Shown here in pieces: positions 6,740-12,136 of a stretch of 12,136 nt of DNA (position 1 is its first letter; the number at the start of each line of letters is the position of its first letter). Below the pieces are notes generated by a model. The model made no database searches, had not been told where the DNA came from, and saw only the letters and a list, made by a program, of their open reading frames with translations. The stretch covers positions 3,991 to 16,126 of the forward strand of contig DEYM01000074.1 in the NCBI GenBank assembly GCA_002364555.1, read 5' to 3'. This DNA comes from Phycisphaerales bacterium UBA3158 (GTDB lineage Bacteria > Planctomycetota > Phycisphaerae > Phycisphaerales > SM1A02). The position numbers were made by a program, and so were the translations under genes.

Positions 6740-7573
6740 ATGAACCCAACAAAGCAAATTACGATTCCCCAACTAGTAGAAATGGCTTCACTCGACGCCT
6801 TTGGTCTTCTGGACGCAGAGGATTCCCTCAGATTCGAGGATGCCTTCCTGGCCGCACCGGTCAGGATTCGTGAATCCATTCTGGAACTTCAGGCCGAGAT
6901 GGTGTTGGAAGACCCTCTGCTGTCCACCGAGATGCCCGATGATTCGCTTCGGGCCAAGGTCATCAAGAGAGTCGCTGTCGCCATGTCCGAACGTGACGAG
7001 ACGCTCCAGCCTCTGGCCCAGATCGGCCCCGCCAGCGATTTCACTCAACCGTCAATCGAGAACCGGTCATTCAGCCAATCCATCTGGACATGGCGTGCCG
7101 TGGCTCTGGTCCTGCTTGGCGTATCGATCACTCTGGCCGTCTTCGGAATCGTCGCAGACCGAAATCACCGAGAGCTGATTCAGGCCATCAACAATCGCCA
7201 GGCTGACTTCACGATGAATCAAGCCCCCGGTGCGACCGCTCAGATCGCCTGGCCTACGGATGATGGTAGCTATCAGATCGTCTCGTTGGTCGATCCAACC
7301 GGCAACGCGGGCCGAATCCGTTTCTTCATGAACCCGGATGGCAGTAACCCTCGCGTGGCCTACGATCTCGATGCCAAGTCAGGACCATTGACGATCTATG
7401 CAATCGACGATGACGGTGAATTCGGTCCAAAGGGCGCCGAGTACGTGGTTGCCCAGCTGAACCCGAAGGACACCTCGGCATCGGTGATCGATACATTCGA
7501 CTCCAAGTGGATCGGCAAGACACGACTGGTCGCTCGAACCGCCAATGGACGCGATCTGCTGATACAGATCTGA
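6740..7573 (+). CDS. Putative membrane anti-sigma factor paired with the ECF sigma
   Basis: A 277-residue single-pass membrane protein. The N-terminal cytosolic part (1-115) is helical and acidic; its opening (MASLDAFGLLDAEDSLRFEDAFLAAP, about 15-40) resembles the start of RskA-like anti-sigma domains ('.A.YALGALD..E...FE..L...P'). One transmembrane helix covers about 119-139 (RAVALVLLGVSITLAVFGIVAD), followed by an extracytoplasmic beta-rich domain (about 160-277). There is no H-X3-C-X2-C zinc motif, so it is not a ZAS-type factor. Position straight after the ECF sigma gene and this topology are the main reasons for the call; the C-terminal domain only loosely recalls RskA. ATG 6740 is preferred, because the frame upstream overlaps the sigma gene. 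No strong ribosome site is seen, so coupling to the sigma gene is likely. An intrinsic terminator follows at 7599. Confidence 0.75.
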   Translation: MNPTKQITIPQLVEMASLDAFGLLDAEDSLRFEDAFLAAPVRIRESILELQAEMVLEDPLLSTEMPDDSLRAKVIKRVAVAMSERDETLQPLAQIGPASDFTQPSIENRSFSQSIWTWRAVALVLLGVSITLAVFGIVADRNHRELIQAINNRQADFTMNQAPGATAQIAWPTDDGSYQIVSLVDPTGNAGRIRFFMNPDGSNPRVAYDLDAKSGPLTIYAIDDDGEFGPKGAEYVVAQLNPKDTSASVIDTFDSKWIGKTRLVARTANGRDLLIQI

Positions 7574-7598
7574 TTCGTCTCTGAGATAGAACACAAGG

Positions 7599-7630
7599 CC
7601 CCGCATGAATTCATTCATGCGGGGTTTTTT
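7599..7630 (+). terminator. Strong intrinsic terminator of the sigma/anti-sigma operon
   Basis: CCCCGCATGAAT and ATTCATGCGGGG form a perfect 12-bp inverted repeat (7599-7610 and 7613-7624) with a TC centre, followed directly by six T residues (7625-7630). It lies 26 bp after the anti-sigma stop codon. It is also just beyond the stop of the minus-strand ABC-F gene, so the hairpin may stop that transcript too, but on that strand no T run follows. Confidence 0.95.
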
Positions 7631-7646
7631 CTGTTGTCGACTGCCT

Positions 7647-9569
7647 TCACAAGGCCCGTTTTTCCCATTCCTGTTCAAGGGGCAGAAGCGAGGTCTCGAT
7701 CTGCTGTCTTTCAGCCGTCAGTCGCTTCACAGCTGCTCCATCGGTGTAGACATCCGGTTGGCCCAGCTCTCCATCGATCTCGTTCCGACGTCTCTCCATC
7801 GCTTCGATCTGGGATTCCAACTTGGTCAGACTCAATCGGGACAACGGATTCGAAGACTCCTTCTTCCTGGTCGGCTGATTGACAGGTTTGGAGTTCTTCG
7901 CTGCAATCGGCTGTTCTGCGGGCGAAGGTGTCGCTGCCTGAGACTGGCTGAGCCAGTCGGAGAGCCTGCCATCGTGGACGGTGGCTCCGCCCTTGCCATC
8001 CAGGATCACAAGCCTGTCACACGTCGCCTCGAGAAGCGCCCGATCATGGCTGATCAACAACAGGGTCCCGTCCCAGGGGCCGGAACGCCCGAGCATTGCC
8101 TCGACCTGTTCAGCCGACGGCAGATCCAGATGATTCGTGGGTTCATCCAGAACGAGAACATTGTGCGCACCACCCACCAGAGAGGCCAGGATGAGTCGTG
8201 ACCGTTCCCCACCGGACAAGGAGGCGATCAACTGTTCCTGCATCTGACCACTGAACAGGAACGCTCCAGCGAGATCTCGAGCCTCCTGTTCCGAGACATG
8301 GCCTCCATCACGCATCTTCGAGAGCGCATTTCGCAGCCATTCCCAGGCTTCCATCGACTTGTCGAGATGGTCCTGCTCCTGGCGATACCAGCCGATCTTG
8401 AGACGCGTACCGTTTCGGACCTGCCCCGCGGATGGCTCGATTTCACCAAGAATGCAGCGAACAAGCGTGGTCTTGCCACTCCCATTTGGACCGATGATGC
8501 CTATTCGTTCCCCTCTCTGGACTCTCAGATCGAGTGATCGCATGACCGTATGCTCACCCCAGGCAGTGGAGAGCTGCTGGGCATCCAGCACGATTTCGCC
8601 ACTTCGAGGAGGATCGGGCAAGGCCAGATCGGCTATGCGAACGGATGCCAGTGGCGAGGCCATCTCGTCACGAAACTTCTGCAGACGCGATTCCCTGCCT
8701 CTGGCCTGCTTGGCTCGTTGACCCGCCTTGTACTTGCGGATGAACGTCTCCTCGCGTCGGACATGATCCTGCTGTTTCTTGAGTGCACGTTCGCGGGTGG
8801 TCTCAAGCTCCTGACGCTGCACCTTGTAGGCGGTGTAGTTGCCGGGGTATTCAAGCATTCGACCCTGATCAAGTTCGAGAATCCGACCAACGACTCGATC
8901 GAGCATCCATCTGTCATGGCTGACGACCAGCACGCCACCTCGGAATGATTCCGCCAGAAACGTCTCCAGCCATTGCCGACCCTCCAGATCAAGGTGGTTC
9001 GTCGGCTCATCAAGAAGAAGAAGATCAGGACTCTCCAGCAACAGCTTGGCCAGTGCCAGTCTTGATTTCTGGCCTCCGGACAGCGTGGCCGCCTCCTGCT
9101 GGAACTCATCATCCATGAATCCGAGACCATGGAGTGTGGCTTCCACCCTGTGTCCGACTTCCCAACCCCCCGCTGCCTCGAGCCGGGCCTCCAGATCGGA
9201 CTGCTGATTCAACAACGAATCCAGTTCCTCCGCCTCTGCCTTGGCCATGGACTCGTAGACCGCTTCAAGCTGTCCACGAATATCGTCAAGCATGGCAAAG
9301 GCCTGGGAGGCAGCCTCGTGAACGGTCAGTCCGGGTTCAAAGGTGGGATGCTGCGGCAGCATCCCCACACGCTTGCCTCGCTGGATATCCAGGCGACCCG
9401 AATCCACCTCGTACTCGCCGGAGAGGACCTTCAACAAGGTTGATTTGCCGCATCCATTGCGTCCGATGAGGCCTATCTTCTCGCCGGGCTCGATGCCGAA
9501 GGTGGCCCCGGAGAGAATCTCTCGAGTACCTATTCTGTGGACGAGATTTGATGCGGCAAGCAGAGGCAT
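7647..9569 (-). CDS. ABC-F family ATPase (Uup/YheS-like), ribosome-associated
   Basis: A 640-residue soluble protein with two ABC ATPase cassettes and no membrane segments, as expected for ABC-F factors, which bind the ribosomal E site and help translation or ribosome rescue. Cassette 1 has Walker A GRNGCGKST (36-44), signature LSGGQ (163-167) and Walker B LLLLDEPTNHLD (183-194). Cassette 2 has GPNGSGKTT (360-368), LSGGE (451-455) and LVLDEPTNHLD (472-482). Both catalytic Glu residues (188, 476) and both switch His (SHDR) are kept. The inter-domain linker (about 237-310) is Lys/Arg-rich with the KYKAGQRAKQARGRESRL pattern typical of the family. A C-terminal coiled-coil tail (about 575-640) follows a Pro/Lys-rich spacer, as in Uup/YheS. 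Nothing specific points to antibiotic resistance. Start ATG at 9569 has no clear ribosome site. The gene is divergent from the HIT gene with only 44 bp between. Confidence 0.95.
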   Translation of the reverse strand: MPLLAASNLVHRIGTREILSGATFGIEPGEKIGLIGRNGCGKSTLLKVLSGEYEVDSGRLDIQRGKRVGMLPQHPTFEPGLTVHEAASQAFAMLDDIRGQLEAVYESMAKAEAEELDSLLNQQSDLEARLEAAGGWEVGHRVEATLHGLGFMDDEFQQEAATLSGGQKSRLALAKLLLESPDLLLLDEPTNHLDLEGRQWLETFLAESFRGGVLVVSHDRWMLDRVVGRILELDQGRMLEYPGNYTAYKVQRQELETTRERALKKQQDHVRREETFIRKYKAGQRAKQARGRESRLQKFRDEMASPLASVRIADLALPDPPRSGEIVLDAQQLSTAWGEHTVMRSLDLRVQRGERIGIIGPNGSGKTTLVRCILGEIEPSAGQVRNGTRLKIGWYRQEQDHLDKSMEAWEWLRNALSKMRDGGHVSEQEARDLAGAFLFSGQMQEQLIASLSGGERSRLILASLVGGAHNVLVLDEPTNHLDLPSAEQVEAMLGRSGPWDGTLLLISHDRALLEATCDRLVILDGKGGATVHDGRLSDWLSQSQAATPSPAEQPIAAKNSKPVNQPTRKKESSNPLSRLSLTKLESQIEAMERRRNEIDGELGQPDVYTDGAAVKRLTAERQQIETSLLPLEQEWEKRAL

Positions 9570-9613
9570 GACTGCTCAGTTTAAGCTGCCTTGAAGGAAT
9601 GGAGTGAAAAGCG

Positions 9614-10141
9614 ATGCAGCATGAGAATCTATGGGCCCCCTGGCGGCTGGCATACCTGAAAAGACTGGATGCCCGAAGAGACGCCGTCTCCGGGAGCGAT
9701 GAGAAGAATGCCAGTGTGAATTTTCTGCTGGAGTACTGGCAATCACCCGAACTGGATGTCCAGAATCATGTGATCCACAGGGACGCCCAGGGGATGATTC
9801 TGCTGAATCGATATCCATATGCCAGCGGTCATCTTCTGGTTGCCCTCGGTGAACCACGGCCGGGCTTGCTTGATTACGATCCTGCACAGCGGGCGTCTTT
9901 CTGGCGATTGGTGGAGAAGGCCATGCAACTCGTCATGGATGTCCTGAATCCGAATGGTGCCAACATGGGAATCAACCAGGGAGATTCTGCCGGAGCAGGA
10001 CTGCCGGAGCATGTGCACGCGCATGTCGTGCCCAGATGGAGTGGTGATACCAACTTCATGACGACGATCGGTGATGTACGGGTCATGCCCGTGTCGCTGG
10101 AGGACATGGCCGCACAGTACCGACAGCATCTTTCGGGCTGA
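9614..10141 (+). CDS. HIT-family hydrolase/phosphorylase, diadenosine tetraphosphate phosphorylase-like
   Basis: A 175-residue histidine-triad protein. The active-site triad is HVHAHVV (133-139), preceded by the GxNxGxSAGAGLPEH context (119-133) and followed by PRWSGDTNFM. The N-terminal NLWAPWRLAYL (5-15) and the RYPYASGHLLVA segment (66-77) closely follow the layout of mycobacterial Rv2613c, a characterised Ap4A phosphorylase, so cleavage of dinucleoside polyphosphates by a covalent nucleotidyl-His intermediate is the likely chemistry. Zinc ligands of the GalT/Aprataxin kind are not apparent. The start is well supported: GGAG at 9601-9604 lies 9 bp before the ATG. It is probably monocistronic, with its promoter squeezed into the short divergent region or inside the start of the ABC-F gene. 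After the stop comes a gene-free stretch with a candidate structured RNA. Confidence 0.92.
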   Translation: MQHENLWAPWRLAYLKRLDARRDAVSGSDEKNASVNFLLEYWQSPELDVQNHVIHRDAQGMILLNRYPYASGHLLVALGEPRPGLLDYDPAQRASFWRLVEKAMQLVMDVLNPNGANMGINQGDSAGAGLPEHVHAHVVPRWSGDTNFMTTIGDVRVMPVSLEDMAAQYRQHLSG

Positions 10142-10153
10142 GTGCCGACCCTC

Positions 10154-10388
10154 CCGATGAGGTGGAGCCCCACGGGCCGCTGCTGGCGGCCAAACGAATC
10201 TAACCGGATCAGCCCCGTACGGACCTTGCTCGAACCCCAGTACAAGGTGGGTTCACGGTCCATCGTTCCCGGCCTTCCACTCTGAGGAGGCTTGACCATC
10301 GACGCGGTACCTGTGATCCCAGGGGATCAAGCAGGAACGAGCAATATGCCCGCAGGGGTCACGAACCCGAGGGGCTCCAACCCATCGG
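10154..10388 (+). ncRNA. Candidate structured RNA, multi-branched, family not recognised; strand uncertain
   Basis: The gene-free 10142-10566 region contains a closed, nested set of helices. The outer stem pairs 10154-10171 with 10371-10388 (CCGATG:CATCGG, GGT:ACC, GGAGCCCC:GGGGCTCC, 17 pairs with two single bulges). Inside are a branched hairpin (ACGGG 10172-10176 with CCCGT 10214-10218, enclosing CCGC:GCGG), a hairpin ACCTTG:CAAGGT (10223-10228, 10243-10248), and a stem GGGTTC:GAACCC (10249-10254, 10363-10368). That stem holds TCGTTCC:GGAACGA (10263-10269, 10334-10340), which encloses two further hairpins: GCCTTCC:GGAGGC (10272-10291) and GATCC-CAGG-GGATC (10315-10328). All these helices are mutually compatible. 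Conserved cores of RNase P RNA, tmRNA and SRP RNA were sought and not found; 6S RNA cannot be judged by eye. Plus strand is preferred because of a T6 run at 10451-10456, but no clean terminator hairpin precedes it. Confidence 0.4.
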
Positions 10389-10483
10389 TCCCTAGAACAC
10401 TATCACGGGTCTGATGCCGAGACGATCGGATTTAGTCAGTTCCAGCTCTGTTTTTTGCCAATTTAAGCTCTTCTGAATCAACA

Positions 10484-10512
10484 TTGACATGAACCCCAGA
10501 GTGAGTGAAGAT
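10484..10512 (+). promoter_or_regulatory. Possible sigma-70-type promoter of the small lipoprotein gene
   Basis: TTGACA at 10484-10489 is a perfect -35 consensus. The best -10 candidates at acceptable distance are weak: GAAGAT 10507-10512 at 17 bp, or GATACA 10510-10515 at 20 bp. The element sits 55-80 bp before the lipoprotein ATG and after the candidate structured RNA, so it would give the lipoprotein its own short leader transcript. Confidence 0.35.
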
Positions 10513-10520
10513 ACATGTCT

Positions 10521-10539
10521 GACCTGAATGAATCAGGTT
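10521..10539 (+). other. Hairpin in the probable 5' leader of the small lipoprotein gene
   Basis: ACCTGA (10522-10527) and TCAGGT (10533-10538) form a perfect 6-bp stem, extendable by a G-T pair, around the loop ATGAA. It lies 28 bp before the lipoprotein start, and no T run follows, so it is not a terminator. It could stabilise the leader or take part in control; nothing more can be said from sequence. The rest of the 10389-10566 stretch holds no other feature I can support. Confidence 0.3.
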
Positions 10540-10566
10540 GGTTGAAGCACCCCCGAGAGGTCCCAG

Positions 10567-10851
10567 ATGCGCATTTCCACACTTGTCACATCCACACTCC
10601 TAATTGGATCCATGGCTGCCATAGGCTGCACTTCCAACAAGCAAGCCTCATGGGGATACATCAAGGGGAACCTGACACCTGAACTGGCAGGCACCTCGGA
10701 AACCAAGCTTGATCAGGAACGCAATCTGGCCGTGGTCACCAACAGCGACTGGCGACAGGCTGCGGATGACTGGGGACGATTCTGGTTGACCGATCAACCA
10801 AACACTCTGTCACCGTATCCCGTGATCAACACGAGTGGGCAGCCTCAATAG
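10567..10851 (+). CDS. Small lipoprotein of unknown function
   Basis: A 94-residue protein with a signal peptide (MRIST, then a hydrophobic LVTSTLLIGSMAAIG) ending in the lipobox A-A-I-G-C, so Cys21 is the probable lipidated residue and the mature protein has only about 74 residues. The mature part starts TSNKQASWGYIKGNL and ends with a conserved-looking block, LAVVTNSDWRQAADDWGRFWLTDQPNTLSPYPVI (about 54-87), rich in Trp and Asp. I do not recognise a family; the shape suggests a short envelope component. The start is well supported by GAGAGG (10555-10560) 6 bp before ATG. It has its own candidate promoter (TTGACA at 10484) and is followed by a 95-bp gap before the MFS gene, with a weak CACGA...TCGTG hairpin (10886-10909), so it may be a single-gene unit. 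Confidence 0.8.
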   Translation: MRISTLVTSTLLIGSMAAIGCTSNKQASWGYIKGNLTPELAGTSETKLDQERNLAVVTNSDWRQAADDWGRFWLTDQPNTLSPYPVINTSGQPQ

Positions 10852-10946
10852 TCCTGTTTGTTGAAACGCATCCTCGACCCATCAGCACGAACCAATACCT
10901 AGGCTCGTGATTCTGTCCGTGTGACCATTCTCCACGAGGCCTTCAT

Positions 10947-12136
10947 GTGATTCGGCTGGCCCGGAAATTCATTACCTCCAGCTGTCATCGCTACCTGCCC
11001 TCCAGCGTGCCCCTGAGATCAAGGCGTGCCTACACCAGTGAGTTGATCGCCTGGTCGCTGCTCCCGTTGATGCTTGGAATGCTTGAAGGCGGCGTCGTAG
11101 GCATCATCGCCAAGAAGTCCTTCGACGGACAGGTGCCTTCAGAACTGCTGGCTATCATGATCGCCTTCCTCACCGGCCTGCCGGCGATGGCGAATCTGAC
11201 GAGCTTTGCATGGGCGGCCGTCGCCCATGGCAGACACAAGATCCGATTCATCAACGCGCTCCAGTTGATGGCTGTGGTGGGCATCGTCTCATTCGCCTTC
11301 GCGACCCCGACGACAGCGGGCTTCATCCTCTTCAGTATCGGGGTGACGCTGGGCAGAGTCGCCTGGGCCGGCGTCGTCACCGTCCGAAGCACCGTCTGGG
11401 GGTTGAACTACCCCAGAACCATCAGACCACGTATCGCAGGCTCCTTTGCGACCGTCCAGGCGATCTGTATCGCCGGCATCACATTCATGGCCGGACTCAT
11501 CCTCGATGACAATCCAGATGCCTACAGATGGCTCTTTCCCATATCAGCGGTCTTCGGAGGTCTGGGAGTCTGGTTCTACAGTCGGATCCGGGTCAAGGGG
11601 CATGCCCAACTGATCGCTCGGGAAAAATCCGAGACCGGCTCGAAGCCGTCCATCAACCCTCTTGGACTACTGAAGACCCTGCGTGATGACCGAAAGTACG
11701 CCGCTTTCATGATGTGCCTGTTTCTCATCGGCACCGGAAACATCATGGTCACCGCACCACTTGTTCTGATTCTCGATGAACAGTTCAAACTGGACTACCT
11801 GGGTTCCATTCTGATTCTGACCTCCATTCCGATTCTCATGATGCCGCTGTCGATACCCATATGGTCCAGATTGCTCTCGGGCATGCACGTGGTTCGCTTT
11901 CGTTCAATACACAGCTGGGTCTTCGTCACCTCCAATCTGATCCTCTTTGCCGCGGTGACCTGGAGTTTTCTTCCGGGCATCTATCTGTCCGCCGTCATTC
12001 GTGGGTTCGGTTTCGGTGGTGGCGTACTGGCATGGAATCTTGGACACCATGATTTCACGACCCCCGAACGCTCCACCCAATACATGGGCGTCCATGTCAC
12101 ACTCACCGGTATCCGGGGGCTGCTGGCCCCCACGCT
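10947..12136 (+). CDS. MFS-type transporter, 3' end outside window
   Basis: At least 396 codons of a polytopic inner-membrane protein, open to the last base. After a basic 33-residue cytosolic N-terminus come about ten visible hydrophobic segments, for example IAWSLLPLMLGMLEGGVVG, LLAIMIAFLTGLPAMANL, INALQLMAVVGIVSFAF, AGFILFSIGVTLGRVAWAG, a central charged loop (SRIRVKGHAQLIAREKSETGSKPS) and a second half starting KYAAFMMCLFLIGTGN. Two sets of helices separated by a hydrophilic loop match the major facilitator superfamily. The substrate cannot be told. Start: an in-frame TGA at 10908-10910 leaves GTG 10947 as the only standard start before the first helix, with GAGG (10936-10939) 7 bp upstream. 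Overlapping frames inside it are shadows. Confidence 0.82.
   Translation, partial: MIRLARKFITSSCHRYLPSSVPLRSRRAYTSELIAWSLLPLMLGMLEGGVVGIIAKKSFDGQVPSELLAIMIAFLTGLPAMANLTSFAWAAVAHGRHKIRFINALQLMAVVGIVSFAFATPTTAGFILFSIGVTLGRVAWAGVVTVRSTVWGLNYPRTIRPRIAGSFATVQAICIAGITFMAGLILDDNPDAYRWLFPISAVFGGLGVWFYSRIRVKGHAQLIAREKSETGSKPSINPLGLLKTLRDDRKYAAFMMCLFLIGTGNIMVTAPLVLILDEQFKLDYLGSILILTSIPILMMPLSIPIWSRLLSGMHVVRFRSIHSWVFVTSNLILFAAVTWSFLPGIYLSAVIRGFGFGGGVLAWNLGHHDFTTPERSTQYMGVHVTLTGIRGLLAPT

Noticed and set aside
10223..10254. H-type pseudoknot ACCTTG:CAAGGT with GAACCC:GGGTTC
   Set aside because: The two helices interlock, but the third loop would have zero nucleotides to cross a 6-bp helix, which is not sterically reasonable. 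They are better seen as mutually exclusive hairpins.
10205..10290. Minus-strand resemblance to RNase P RNA conserved regions (GTGGAAGGCCGGG and GATCCGGTTAG)
   Set aside because: The strictly conserved GAGGAAAGTCC core is not matched, and the two pieces are only about 70 nt apart, far too close for an RNase P RNA.
10341..10388. Minus-strand tmRNA-like stretch with a short frame ending in a stop
   Set aside because: No tRNA-like ends, no TTCGAC near the 5' end, and no ALAA-type tag; resemblance is superficial.
10411..10456. Intrinsic terminator for the candidate RNA (CTGA/CCGA paired with TCGG/TCAG, then T6 at 10451)
   Set aside because: The imperfect stem ends 11 nt before the T run, so it does not fit a standard terminator. 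The T run is used only as weak support for plus-strand direction.
1..12136. Mobile elements, CRISPR arrays, tRNA or rRNA genes
   Set aside because: No transposase or integrase, no regularly spaced repeats, and no tRNA cloverleaf or rRNA core sequence were seen on either strand.

Overview
The window looks like a chromosomal segment of a Planctomycetota bacterium, most plausibly from the Phycisphaerae or a related marine lineage. The reasons are moderate-to-high GC, loose Shine-Dalgarno signals with several TTG/GTG starts, a planctomycete-style prepilin-like protein with a C-terminal variant of the H-X9-DG region, a long HAL2-type bisphosphate nucleotidase, and an ECF sigma factor paired with a membrane anti-sigma-like protein that lacks a zinc motif. 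This placement is inferred from gene style; there is no rRNA or marker phylogeny here. I see no transposase, integrase, phage gene or CRISPR array.

Layout. (1) 1-1034, + strand: the 3' end of atpA (F-type ATP synthase alpha subunit), whose stop codon overlaps the start of a small lipoprotein gene. atpG, the usual next gene, is absent. (2) 1133-4991, + strand: a likely three-gene operon of a HAL2/CysQ-type PAP phosphatase, an SLC13/DASS permease with two RCK_C-like domains, and a membrane-anchored endonuclease/exonuclease/phosphatase (EEP) protein. The first two fit sulfate uptake and sulfate activation. (3) 5009-5857, - strand: a prepilin-like protein, convergent with the EEP gene and divergent from the next module. 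(4) 6145-7573, + strand: an ECF sigma factor and its presumed anti-sigma partner, closed by a very strong intrinsic terminator (7599-7630). (5) 7647-9569, - strand: an ABC-F ATPase, divergent by 44 bp from (6) 9614-10141, + strand: a HIT-family dinucleoside polyphosphate phosphorylase-like protein. (7) 10142-10566: a 425-bp gap with no credible protein gene. Most of it can fold into a closed, multi-branched structure of about 235 nt, so it is a candidate structured RNA. A TTGACA element and a small hairpin then lead into (8) 10567-10851, a 94-residue lipoprotein, and (9) 10947-end, an MFS-type transporter cut by the window edge.

Most genes are housekeeping or envelope-related. The parts that stand out are the candidate structured RNA, the atypical neighbour of atpA, an EEP protein with a substituted catalytic-site Asp, and the leader architecture of the prepilin gene.
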